From assembly GCA_003993805.1 (NCBI GenBank), contig RSEF01000019.1, positions 6,508,998-6,572,997 of the forward strand: DNA of 64,000 nt, in the 5' to 3' direction. Positions 1-12,400 of the stretch are shown piece by piece. This DNA is from Himantopus leucocephalus. Taxonomy: Eukaryota > Chordata > Aves > Charadriiformes > Recurvirostridae. The notes below the pieces were generated by a model, which was given only the letters and a program-made list of their open reading frames with translations, had not been told where the DNA came from and ran no database searches. Numbering within the stretch: the first letter of the stretch is position 1; each line of letters begins with the position of its first letter. The translations under genes were made by a program, and so were the position numbers.

Positions 1-1431
1 AAAAAAAAAAAAAAAAAAAAAGTACTTCTGAATACTGGGCACATATATTCTCCTCTAACGTGGTGTTCTGGTGTTTTCAGTGATGAGATGTGTTCTGGGA
101 AGTGTTAGGAGGTGAAGTTGTTAATGGGAAGACAACCCTGTGCTAATACATACCTTAAAATTGTAACATGAGTTTTATTGACTCTGTTGTTTGGCTACAA
201 CTAGACTGATCTGAGAAATTATGGTGGAGAACTGACATTTTCCTCCTGAAGAATTAGAGCTGCCAGGCTACAGCTCTAATTATACTTGGAAAACTCCTGG
301 CTCAGGACTTGCTGTTGTGATTCGGTAATGGCTAATGTGGCTCAGTTTGGGAAATGTAGCTTAGGTTTACCTGTGCTCCTGCACTGACCAGGGCTCTGGA
401 GCATAGTCTGTTTCTTTCAATGCTCTGAAATGGACCAATGCTAAACCCACCTCTGAAGTGTGCCCTGAGGCTGCCTCCATTATTAATTCACCGAACTCCT
501 CAGTTGGTTGATGATAAGAAGTGAATAAAAATCATGCCAAATAGTTGCGCAAGAATTGAGAGGTACTACAAATAGCTTTTTAAAATGGAATCTAATGAGG
601 GCAGAAGAGCTGATGGTACCACAGCTCTCTTCAGAAGCGCTACCCAAGTTTCATCACAAATCCTCGTAACCGCTGGCACCTTCTTCCTGTGACGAATGAA
701 GTCCACCGCAGCGAACGATCTCTGAAATCAATGCCTTGGGTCAGAGCTAATTAGAGAGGAGTGCTGCACCGAACCACTGACATCTGCTACATTTCTTGGG
801 TTTTAAATAGCCTCCTATCTGAGTAGTGGCCATGCACAGTCTTGTTTTACTTTAAAAAGCTTTAAAGTAAAGTGAGTAGCTTTTTGATTTAAATCTTTTT
901 ACTTTAAAGCTTGACTTTACCCTTTCTGTAATAGAACTTGAAAATTATGCATTTTGATAAGAAAAAAAAAATCCTCTTTAAGCAGAGCTGGCTTCAGATA
1001 GTGCCAGTCATGAAATATCAGCAGCTGGGCTTGGGAATGATTTCATGGCTCTGTGTGTTCAGTGGTTCAAGAACCTGCCTTTTGGTGCTGCAAAACTTGG
1101 GTGATGACTGCCATGAGGGACCACTGGAAATGGATGCCGACAACTGAGGTGCTTGTAAATGTTGGTTCTGGGCAGATATGTAGAGTAGGGCTTACTCAGC
1201 AGTGCTGCATGCTGCCTGCAGTCATATCTGATCTGAGACTAATAGACCTAAAAAGGCTCTTAAAGAAGAGTGTGGCCCTTAAAGAAAAAGAATTGGTTTA
1301 TTTCTGCTTTCTTCTGTTACCGTATGATCGTGAGAAAAGCCTTCCCCACTTAAGAAAAGAAAAATAATATCCTCCAAAGGAGTTTTATGACGACAAAAGG
1401 GCATTATTCAGTTTGCCGCCTCTGTTCACTT

Positions 1432-1564
1432 GTGTATGGTAGTGAACTGGTCGTGATAGTTGACTGCCTTCAGTGTGATACCTAAATTTCGGAAGTANGT
1501 GTATGGTAGTAAACTGGTTGTGATAGCTGACTGCCTTCAGTGTGATACCTAAATTTCGGAAGTA
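1432..1564. repeat. 66-bp direct duplication around a single N (assembly join)
   Basis: A 66-base segment (1432-1497) is repeated right after the N at 1498 (1499-1564) with three substitutions. The pattern of copy, single N, copy recurs three more times in the window. It fits two overlapping contig ends or two alleles that were placed in series rather than merged. Confidence 0.85.
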
Positions 1565-2317
1565 TTTGAACAGATGCAAGAGAGAGTCTGCAGCAGTCTC
1601 TTTTCAGAAGATGATGCGCAGCAGGAAAGATTATGTTCCCATTAATTTTGATAAGGTTCAGGTGTTGTTTGGATCAGGCTGATGTTTGCTGAGTGCAGAT
1701 GTGGCCACATGCGTTTAGAACAAATGACCTCTGAAAATTCAGCTGATGAGTTTGTAGTGTTAGACAAAGTTTGAGACCTAACTGCAGGGGTTAAGTTAAG
1801 GGGGGGGGGGTGCACCTTGTACGGTGTGGATAAACCTGCACCTCGTTTGTAGCCATTTGCTATGCTCTTGGCTAATTGTAGAGTCCCATATTACAGATCA
1901 CTTGGAGAGGGGTCCGTTAGGAGGGTGGTATAGAGGAGAAATGGATGGCAATATGCTTTGTGCAGATTGTGATTATCTGTGTTGGGAGACTTGCAGACAG
2001 AAACCCATCATCTTCGTTAGCTGCTATGAGTCAGGTCAGACGGTTGACTAATTTTTCAGTTGCTGATGTGTGGAAGTGAAAGGTCCTCTGGCTCAGGGCA
2101 GAACTCATCTCCTTCAGGGGTCTGCCTAGCCCCCAGCGCAGCTGCGCAACGGCAGCTTTGCATGCTCGTAATGTGAAGTACTTCTGACCTGAACTACCTG
2201 AAGAGTGATATCCTTTGGCTGGACCTTCTGTAACAGATCTATAGCTTTATTTGCTATACCTGTAATTCATTTTAGGATGGACACATAGCTTAGACCATTG
2301 AGGAGCAAAATAATTAA

Positions 2318-2583
2318 TAGAATCATAGAATAATTTTAGGTTGGAAAGGACCTGTGGAGATCTCTGGTCCAACCCCATTTCCAAGCAGGGCCAATTTAGA
2401 TCAGGTTGCTCAGGCATTGTCTGGTTGAGTCTTAAATATCTCCAAGGATGGAGTTTCACAACTTCTTGGGGCCCCTGTTCCAGTATTTGACAGCACTCAC
2501 TGGGAAAAAAATTTCCCAGTATTTCATTGGAATTTTCCTTCTTCCAGCTTGCGTGCATTGCCTCGCGTCCTTTCACTTTCCAC
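2318..2583 (-). mobile_element. Truncated CR1 LINE, 3' end
   Basis: The + strand starts with the reverse complement of the short ATTCTATG-type repeats that end CR1 elements. The familiar CR1 tail follows (GGTTGGAAAGGACC, then TCCAACCCC). The sense strand is therefore -, with the 3' terminus at the left. About 265 bp of decayed 3' sequence remains, the usual 5'-truncated state of avian CR1. No open reading frame survives. Confidence 0.88.
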
Positions 2584-3169
2584 CTAATGCTGCATATACA
2601 TGTTGATGTTTGTCAGAACGCCCGTATCTGACAAACAGGGGGGGGGCTTCACACTCATGGTGTAGCTATGGCCATTAATTTTTTTGTGTGAGACCAAACC
2701 CCGATGGCTTCAGAGACAGCTAAACGTGCTACTTCTGTTTGCAAGGGTTGGAGTCTTAATGGCAACAGTGGCTTGAATGTGTCCAACTAGGAAGGGTCTT
2801 CCCTGGTAGTGCGGGTTATTTTGTGATGAGGACCTTGGGGACCTCCCTATAGAGTGGGCATTAGCCAGTATGCTGAGTCCTTTCAAGGGCAGACAAGGCA
2901 AACTGTCTTCCCCCTGGACTCTTTGTGGTCCTTCGATTTGCTGCGAGAAGTGACTACGAGTGTAATTGTAAGCCCGGGAGATTTTGCTGTGGTTGGGGTG
3001 AGTTGGGAGCGGGTTTGGGGAGCCCTCTTGACGCTGCTGCTGCTGTTTCAGTGCAAAAATTTGCCGTAATGGAGCATATCGCTTCCTGTCCTGTTTGCTG
3101 TGGTTTTGCGTGTTGGGCTCTGCACCAGGTTTTCCAGCGCCTGTGATTACTTTTCTTTCCGTTTTTCCC

Positions 3170-3476
3170 TGTCATTGGGCAGTGGGGACTCCGCAGGCAG
3201 AGGACAGCTGACTTCTCTTGGACTGCCTCTCTTCAGCTGTGTGGGTCTCTCCTCTCTGGGAGGGGAGGAGAGTTCCTCTCCCTCTCTTTGTAAAACGCCC
3301 TCCCCAGGATGCTCCAGTAGGAGCTGGTGGGAGGGAGGGAGTTCTGACTGCACCGAAAATGTCATGAAAAAAAAAAGGCAACTGACAGAAGAGAGAACTT
3401 GTCCTCAGATTCCTGCTTTTTGCAGCAGCGTAAACTAAGTCTCTACAAGTGCTGCGGGAGCTGGCAGGAGGCAGAA
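3170..3476 (+). promoter_or_regulatory. MYO1C: Probable promoter/5'UTR region of the long MYO1C transcript
   Basis: This stretch lies just upstream of the candidate first coding exon and is richer in G+C and purine/pyrimidine tracts than its surroundings, though it is not a strong CpG island. In the frame of the 3477 ATG there is a TGA at 3345-3347 and no ATG in between, so 3477 is the first in-frame start. Two out-of-frame ATGs (3359 and 3364) would give uORFs of 3 and 25 codons including stop if transcription begins upstream of them. The exact start site cannot be read from sequence. Confidence 0.4.
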
Positions 3477-3494
3477 ATGAAGTTCAGAGGCGCG
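3477..3494 (+). CDS. MYO1C: MYO1C exon 1: candidate NM1 (isoform b) start, MKFRGA
   Basis: Six codons, MKFRGA, end in phase 0 at a GTAAGA donor. The human nuclear-myosin-I start exon encodes MRYRAS, also six residues and phase 0, and joins the same downstream exon. Spliced to 12645, the extension is 6 + 10 = 16 residues, the human NM1 length, giving a 1044-residue protein. The ATG has G at -3. Identity rests on this resemblance, length and phase; no transcript evidence is available to me. Confidence 0.72.
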
Positions 3495-6400
3495 GTAAGA
3501 TTTGTTCAACTGTTTTGGCGTTTTTTCAGCTTTCACATGTGTATTTAGTCTGAGAAGAAGGGAGATAAATTTTCAAGGTTTCAGCAGGAAAGTGAAACGC
3601 TTCCGCCCGCTTTGTGGAAGACCCTTTCATTGGAAAGTTATGTGAAAGGGGTTGAAGCAGGATAAAAAACCGAGGAGATACGTGTTTTGAGGAGGAAGCC
3701 AAGGTGGGAGTTGCGACAGTGGGAAGAGAGGGGGAAAGCCGTGTGCTGCCTTAGGGGAGAAGAAAGGGTGGAGCTTTTGCTTGGATGGAAGGGGCTTGGG
3801 GATGTGAGTGTACATACTGGTGCTGGGCTCTGCTTGTGTCCTTCCCAGGGACATGGGCTTCTTTCTCTGTGACTGCCACCCTAGGGAACGGCAGGAAATA
3901 CCTGCTTAAGGACTCATTGCTACTCAGTTCCTCCAATGTGTATTTACTTTAGCAAAACTTTGTCCATGTTTTAACGGCAGCCAGAAAGCCTGGGTCTGCC
4001 TACTGCATTGCAACCACCGGGAGCTTAGAAAAAGGAGTATGTGGCAATAGATTGAGAAGACAAGGATTGTTACCTGGAAAAAGAGATGAGTAAGAGAGGA
4101 GGAAAAAAATAGACGATAGTGGCACAGAGAAGGCAGAGCGGGAGCTCCCTTTTTCTGTGTTTTAACATAGGAAGAGGGACATTCAGTTAAGTTAAAAGCT
4201 GCCAAAGAGATGCAAAGATTGTTTTCATACAGTGCATAACTGGGCTACGGAATTCACTGACGCTGGAAGATGCTGAGGTCAAGAATGAGGGAATGTTATA
4301 AAAATGAGTGTACGTGGGTTTTTGTCTGGATAAGAATGTTCAAGGCTTTAATTGGTAAACTTACCAAATTTAGGAAGAGAAGTTTTGAAAACGTCATGTC
4401 TGTAGATTTAAGCATGCTGACTGTTAAAGAAGAGTTAGCGTGGGACGGGAGTATCCCATACCTGCTCAATCTAGAGATCCTTGCATGTTTTCCCAAATAG
4501 CCTAGTGTTGACCACTGTGTGAGAAAGGGCCTTAGTGATGAAGGGGAGCACAGAGCTTCTGGAGGACCTGCCTGGTTCCTCCCTGTGGCAGTGTGTTTGA
4601 AGGTGGAGATGAGAGTGCTCAAGAGGCTTCTGCTTGGATTTCTATTGGCGTGGAGGACAGCAGGAGCCAGCAAACCTCTGCGCAGCAGTGGGTATAGAGA
4701 AAGGGTTTTAGATGTGTTACGTGAGAGCGTGATAAGCAGTGATGTTGTCTAGGGTGGTGCTTGATAGTCTCCGAGAGAACATGTGGGTGTGGAAGTGCCC
4801 TTTGCATGCCCTGGGAATGCGCTGGAGCGCTTGTTCTGTTTGGAAAGTTTTACTATCTTTGAAAGACATAATGGTCTGAAATGGTTGTGTGGGGTGTGTG
4901 GAATCCAGTGGAGAAGGTTGGAACATCTGGTGGGGGGAAGGCCAGAGTGCTGCAAGAGGGTGAGACCTGTGGTATTTGCAGGGAGAGAAGAGAAAGGATG
5001 TCTGCATTTAGAGGGGAATACAGCAGCAGTTGTCAAAGAACAGCGAATAAGGGTGCAGGGTCAGCACCCCATTGCTGCACGCTGGGAGCAAGTGCATGCT
5101 GTGATTCCTATCTGTAAACCAGCGTTTGAGTGTCTACTCCCGTCTCACCTGCTCGGTCTGATCTGCAAGTCAATGGCAAAACTTACTTGGAAGGGCAGTG
5201 ATCTCAGTTTTTGGTTTTTATGCCACTTGTCTGTCTTCTGAAGCTACCATGGGATGTACAGACCTGTGACCTGCTATGTCCTGCTATGTATGCTGAGATC
5301 AGCAACAGCTTGTGACATCTGGCGGGAGCAAAAATGTCAGCTCCCTAAATATAGAAATTCAGTGTATTTACTTTTCCAGCCTTGGTGATCTTTCTGGTCT
5401 GCCTAGTTCATTTTTCTTACTGCTATGTTATACTTAGCTTGTTGATTGAAATGTCAGCATCCCCTCTTAGGGCTAAACATTTTTCTTCTTCAAATCAGTT
5501 CTTACAAGTACTTTTTTCTTTTCACTACTAATTGCTTCTCTTTTTTCCTAACTTAATTCCCACACCCCCCGAAAAAAGTAAAGTCTAGAAAATATAATTA
5601 CATTATAAACATTGAACAAATGATATTACCTGTTTGCCATGCAAATGTCCATGTTTTTCTTTGGTTTCTGGTCCATCATAATTTGCATTTCTAATTTACA
5701 CTTGAGCTCCTTAGATATGGATTCTTACCATTTTAAATGTTGCAAGTGTCAAATGTCATTGATTAATATATTGAGAGTCATAATTAATTGCAGCAACATC
5801 CACGCCCTGCATTATTGTCTTTCAAAAGATTAAATTTTTGCTGTCGCAGTTCGAACTCCCCACGACCTACATGCATTAATAGATGCTTAAAATAATGCAC
5901 ACAGTGTGATACTTTGCTCACATTTCCCATTCTGCTTTGCATTTTAGGGTGGGAGATTAAATGGCTCTGTAGCTTGGAAAGTGAAGGAGGCAGAACTAAC
6001 TTCTAGGCAATTTGCTAGTGGGGACATAGCAAATCTTTGTGAGAGCAGAATAAGCTTGATTACCCTACATTTCCAATTATTTTATGTTTTAATGTATTCT
6101 GTTTTGTCCCTGCTTAAAATGTGGAAGACTTCAAAATAAATGGTTTGCAGAAATTAGGCAAAGAGGTGGCAATTTTCTCTCCTTAATATCATTTTTTGAG
6201 TAGTGTATTCTATAGTTAAATCCATTCAGCATGTCTTTTAGGATGGGGAGGGAAGTATCAGAGAGGGAGACAGAGGTTCTGAGCATGGGCAAGATCTCCC
6301 TGACTCCAGACATTCCTGTGTTGGCGATGTATTGCTCTAAAAGAAGCAAGAATAAAAACTGATTCTGCTATAAATGGTCCTTGAGTGGCAGCTGCTGACA

Positions 6401-9400
6401 TGGTAACTTTTTTTGCAAGTTGAAGTTGTTCCCTTTAACTCTACTAGTCAGTGTCATCAGAGTTGTTGCCTGGTTTTGATCCTGTTTGATCTGACAGTTC
6501 TGATTTTTCTCAAGTTGTCTGCTCAGAACAGCTTACCATCTTGTGGGAAATACTGCACTCTTCATTTGGCTTACATAATTAAAAGTAAAACAAAACCATT
6601 TCATGTTGTTATTGCATTTTTTTCATTAAGCAAGTCCAATAAGTGAGATTTGGGTTGCATATATTATTGTCTGAGGTCAGATGGCTTCAGAAAGTGCAGA
6701 TAAATCCATGTGGTTGGTTGCAGAGGATTTTGACGTGAGATACAGAGCTGCCTCTCAGGGAACCCTCTTTCCAACCCAGCTGTTGACTAACAGAGTTTTC
6801 TGTGTCCAAAATGTGCAGCTAACTTTCACTGTGGTGAAAGGGAGGAGGATCCTGAGTGGCTGCACTTTAATCTGTCAGGGATTTGCTGGCAGGCGGCAAG
6901 TGCTTGACTTAAAATCCCTTGGTCCAGGTCCACCTCAGTTGTTTTCATGATTGCTTTCTCCATGTGAAAGGAAAGAAGAGCTATCCCATTCTGCACCTCA
7001 GGAACTGAGGCCCTGGATAAAATAGTTGATTTTTGTCTGCTCTACTGTCTAGCCCATGCCGTGTCCAAGCCCTTTCCCAGGCTGTGGAGTGGAGTAGAAA
7101 TCAGAGGATTCTTTTTTTTTTTTTTCCTTCCTGCAGCTTTGGTATGGCAGTGAAGAATGTCATACTATCCAGGAGACAAATGTGTTTTAACTGCCACCTC
7201 CCCACAAGAAGTTCGTTCTTGGTTCAGACTTCTTATTGTCTACCAGAATCTAATCTGAATTTCCCTTCCCTCTCACATTTGGTTCTTGCCTGTTCTTCCG
7301 TTCCCGGCTTTGTAACTATTCCTGGAACCTGCAGATCAATCATCTCTCACTTGATACCAAGATAAAGATGCATCCCTCTTTCCATACGGCACCCGCTTCC
7401 TGCGGTCGTTTTAGTGCAAGTCTACTGAATGGATACTAGCCAATTTGGAAAAATGCATTGTCAGAGGAAAACATTAAAACTTCTTTTTTATGTTGAAGCA
7501 GAAATCTTACTCATGTCATGTGACTCTTCTTTCTAAATCGGATGGTTATAAAGTTTCCCTGCTCCAGGTAAGACCATTCACTTTGAGAGCTCCGGCTGTG
7601 TTCACATACATCGTTCACGGATGCTCCAGGGAGAAGTGAATTGCCAGAGCTGCCAAGTGCTGCCTGTTCTCGCAGCGGTCAGCAGCTCTTGTGTGCCTGG
7701 GATTGCTGTGCCAACACTGACCACTCAGGTACCCCTCTGGGAAACCAAGGCTGGGAAATTTTGGTGTAAGAAAGACTCCTTCCTACGCACATGTTGGGCT
7801 ACTGGGGATTGCATGGTCATAGACCAGCTGGTGGACAAAGCTGTGGCAGGAGTTTCTTGCTCGGTTCACATCAGCCCTGAACTCCTGTGCTCATGGCAGA
7901 GTTGCCCTCCATCTTCCATCACAAAAGAAAATGACTCAAGTACTTTGGATTTTGTTGTGCAGAGCAAAAGGTCTTGGTTTTAATTTTTGAGGTGTATTAG
8001 ATCTCCAAGTCCTAAGCAGAGGAAAGTCTTTATCATACTTCGGCGCATTTAGCATCGTTTAAAAAAAATATTTGTTTACACCTTCACAATAACATGTCAG
8101 AGACTTACTAGTTCAGTTTAGGAAACTGTTGGTATAGTCTTGAGTGCTTTCGTACTCCCAGGAGCTGTTGTGAAAGGTATTTTCGGGTCTTGTTGACTCT
8201 GTTGTATGAATACAAAGAAAGGCTGGAACCTCAGCCAATGTAAACCTGGCTCTGTAGGCTGCATTCAGCAGCACCAGTTTACACCAGCTGAAAGGCTTTC
8301 CCAAAATTTAATCACAAGGAAGAAAAAGGCATGTGGAAGTGGTACCGCTGTGGTAATTGCACTGGCTTGGTCCCCACCATTCAGGAGCGACGGCTTTTCC
8401 TTTCCTGGCAGTGGGCCACTGTTGTGCTGACGGCTCTGGAGAAGAGATTAAAAGCAAAGAGTGGGTTAAAATAGTGTGGGAATGACTCCCTTGGAACTGC
8501 ACCTCGGGGTGGGTTTGAGAAACGCAGTGGCAAAAGTCAGCCTGTACTCTCTCAAGCAGGAGTGACCATTCGGACAGTGATTTTAGTACGGCATGAGAGG
8601 CCCGCTGGAGAGGAGGCACAGGCACTCCTAAGCCCACAGGCACCAAGATCAGATGGAGATCACTCAGATTTTTGTAATTCCCTGTTTGCAGCCTGTGCTG
8701 GGTGTGGCATTAGCATGGTATATCCTACAAAGTTTGGGATCCTTAGCCTGGTCCTCCCTCTGATTCCTATAGGCAGGGTGAGGTTGCGCATGGGTGAGCT
8801 AACCTACCTACCTGTTACTGTCAGAAGGACACCTCCTTGCCCTGCGTCTGACACTCACCTTGATCCAAGGGTAAGGTGATTTAGTTCACTACGTTGACAG
8901 AAAAACACCAGCATCTTTTTTCCTGCCCATTGTTTAACTGGCTTAGTGATTTGCATTGGTTCCGTTTAGAGACAGGTAATTGCTTGCATTAAGAGGTGCC
9001 AGGGAGGCACAGTCCAAAGGAGGGGGTGTGTTCTGGTGTGGTGATGGGGAGCCCTTAGGCTGCACCCAGCTTGCCTCTTCAGTCGTAGTTGCACAAGCAC
9101 CTAAAAATGGCAGGAACTGGCCCTGCTGCTGAAATATCTGCCCCTGCCTGTCTCCGCTGCCGTTGAGCCACCAGATCTGTCGGCCATTGCAAGTGATGAT
9201 GTGTGGAACCAGTGTGGGAAAATGTCCTGGATTAAAATAATTAAAAAAAAAATAAATCTGAGTTAGTTTTAGTCCACGTCAGATTTCCAGTCTAGCTTAT
9301 TGCACAAGTACTGGAGCCAGTGCAAGCCAAAGGGCGCAGCTGCACAGAGGGCAGGTGGGATGGCCCTGTCGCCTGTGTTCTCGCTGTGGGAACAGCTCGT

Positions 9401-12400
9401 CTACCACTGTACTCTCTTAGCAGCTTCAAGGAAAACTGATTTTTGCAAGGAAGGGTCTAATCAGACCCTCACAGCCTGTATTTTCCTAATTATCTGGAAT
9501 ACGTACTGCCTGCCGTAGGGCTTTCGGAGGTGTCCAAGCTGAGCTCTAGCGTAGCACCAAGCAGAGGCTGCTGTAAATGAACTGTACGTCAGCCGGAGGC
9601 GTTTTGGCAGAGATAAACCTATCCACTGCAGAGACGCCAAGGGAGCCAGTCCTGTCCATAGGCAAGCTGCTTTAATGGTTAATTAGCTTCACTGGAGCAT
9701 ATTTAACCCCCCCAGACTGGGTTTTCTAGCATTAATTTACAGCCACCAGATTTGATGTCTGCCTGCTAACATAAAATAACTAACATCTTAGCTATTTTAA
9801 TTTATTCAATGCCTTAATGTCACAGTCATCATTCAGTAGGAACATACGGTCATCATTGTGATTATTTTTTTCTAAATAGCATCGTCTTTCCCCACTTTCT
9901 TCCTTCTGCATTACTGGTCTGTTTCCATTTTGCAAAAAGGATTTATTTTCACCTCCTTTTACATTGTATCTGTTGAAGTTATTGGCAGTCAAATAGTTAA
10001 TGTTGACATTTTAAGTTGGTGGTGGACTTGGACATAAGCAATAAAGCAAATGAGCAAACGCTTGGCACAGAGAAGGGCGTATTGCTCAGCTGTGGTTTAT
10101 GACTGACGTTTGTATTTGCATTGAACTTGGGCTTGGGAGGGTACAACGCTGTGATTAAAGTTTATATTCTGGAGAATCTGACTGCATCGGGTGGACTAGG
10201 TAACCTGGTCACATTTAATTATTGCTGAAAAGTTGCATTTAGGTGTTTTTGGTTTTTTTTTTAAAGTTGACTGAAAATTTCAGGTAGTTATTTTGTTCTC
10301 ACGGAGAGAGGTTGCAGTTGAATGAGAAGAAAAAAGCGTGGAGGAAACCGAAAGCTCCTTAGCCTTAAATGCCTGTCCCAGAGGAGGTGGCTGAAGTGCA
10401 GTTTTCTGTGTTGTAAGTCGGATAGATTGCTTCTTCCTTAGGCTGGATGTGTACAGCTGGGATCAGTTTGTCCTGAGCTGGAGGGAGTGGCTGATGAAAG
10501 AGCTGTTGAAATTGCTAAGTGAGGTTTTCTGTGAAAGTCTTTAGGATTATATAAACTTGGATTAACTGTGCCAGGGTGGAAGTTTCTCCTCAGTCATTTT
10601 TGAGGCAGCTGTGTTATGAATACAGTTTTAAAAACTTACCCACTTGAAAACTAATTATTTTCTTTTGGTTTTGTCTTTGTTCCCATTACCTTGTCCGAAA
10701 CCTGCTCCAGGATTGTGCTGCTCTGGTAGAAGGATTCTAATTTCTAGGCAGAGTTTATTTGTATGTGATTTATCTTTGTTTCCTTTGCCAGTGTTGTCCT
10801 TTGTCTCACCACCACCTTCCTTCTCCAGGGCTTACTCCTGTCCTCTTCACCTTGGCAAAGAAGGTAGAAGCCGCCAACAAAGCATTTTGCCGAGGGTGTG
10901 GAGGAGTTGGCTTGGAAAGTTTCGGGCATTTTAGAAAGATTACTTATGAAAGTATCTGCAGAATTCCTCCCAGACTATATCTTTCAAAGCTTAGAAATCA
11001 GGCCTTCCGGGCCATGAGACTCATTTGAAAAAAAAATAAAAAGGGAACTTAAAATGACATTGTTTTGTGGTGTTTGAGCCACTAGAGTGGATCTGGATTT
11101 GAGATTTCCTAGTAGCAAGTTGTAGGAACTAATTTTTCTTTCTGAAAGCTGTTAGTTTTATGAAATGACTTGTGCCCAGGCACTGGGCTTTTGGGAAGGA
11201 AGCCAATTACAACTTGCAGAAATAGGCAAAACTACATTTGTAAATGATTAGTAAGTCTAAACAACTGCAGACAGAGGGAATTTGCACCTGTTTGGGCCCA
11301 AATTTATACTTCAGTGGGTCTTGCCTTTATTACTACTTAACAAAACTTAAGCTAAATTTTCTTCTGACCAAGGTTGTTTTTATTTTTCTTTTCCCTGCAC
11401 GCCATCAGTCCCCGTGCTCTGACCACTATTATATCTTGAGAAGGAGCAGAAAGGAACTACCTGACAACGTGAGTCAGCAAAAATCATCTACGTCATTGTG
11501 CAGGGTTTTGGGGCTGGATGACAGTGTTGCAGCAGGGTTCTGGCATTCCCGGTTTGTAACACCGCTACAGGAGAGGGTGATTGGGTTTTGCTATTAGTGC
11601 GTGAGCCTGTTTAGGAACAAGCTCCAGTGGCGTTTGTGCCAGTGATGGCAACATCCCAGAATATAACAAGAGATTCTCTGAAATGCATTAGTGCTTTAGG
11701 GAAATTATTTAGGAGAAGAGTGCTTGCTGTGAGGAGTTTGCAAAGTAATTTAAGAATACTATAAGGAAATGCAGACGGATGTGAGACAATTTGTTTAATA
11801 TGTTCTATCTCCCATCTCTGATTTCTGTAGTGTCTCTCGTCTTCTATGCCTTGCACGTCATCTGCCCATTGGGTGGAAATTTTCCCTGCGAGTAGTGACT
11901 GAGTCACTTGGTGCACATTTCCTCTCCCGATTTTAGTATGTGAGGTAGAAGTAAGAAGTCAGCAGACCTGTGTTTTCCAAAGATGGTTGTGTCTCAACTA
12001 CATCACATTGAAAATGTAACCTTTAAAAGAGGGTCAGAGAATAGAAGTTGCCCGATGCATGGGACAGATGTTAGTGTCGCAGTCTAAATTTCTGACGATG
12101 GCATGGGATGCGGCAATGCCCACTTCTCATTAGTTCTGAAGTTTCCCAGAATTTTCCCATTGGGTGTCTTGCTAAAGCTTTTAAATTGGTCAGCAATGTG
12201 AAGCTGTTTGCTCATGAGATGAATCATCATTAGTCATAAAAGATTCCTTACCTCGAAACGACTTCCCGTTATGCAATGAGAAAGAAAAGTAGAGAGGAGT
12301 ACACATTTCAGTCTCACTCCTGCTAAAGGATGCCTGGGAAAGGAAATCCAAGTTTTATTCTTCTTATGAAATGCTTGTTTGATTGATTCCTCTAAAGTGA

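Larger units (their letters stand above)
1..3344. other. Upstream flank of MYO1C, no gene recognised
   Basis: This stretch begins with a run of about 21 A and is otherwise ordinary AT-leaning non-coding sequence. It holds a duplicated stretch at a single N, an 11-base G run ending at 1810, and one truncated CR1 element, all listed separately. Reading frames here are short, unrelated to known domains and interrupted, so I call no coding region. More distal MYO1C promoter sequence could lie here but is not recognisable. Confidence 0.6.

Noticed and set aside
1..21. Poly-A run at the window edge as a retrocopy tail
   Set aside because: Without the sequence to its left there is no way to tell a tail from a simple homopolymer.
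7621..7983. 120-codon + strand open frame in MYO1C intron 1
   Set aside because: No domain, no flanking splice signals that fit a MYO1C exon, composition like the surrounding intron.
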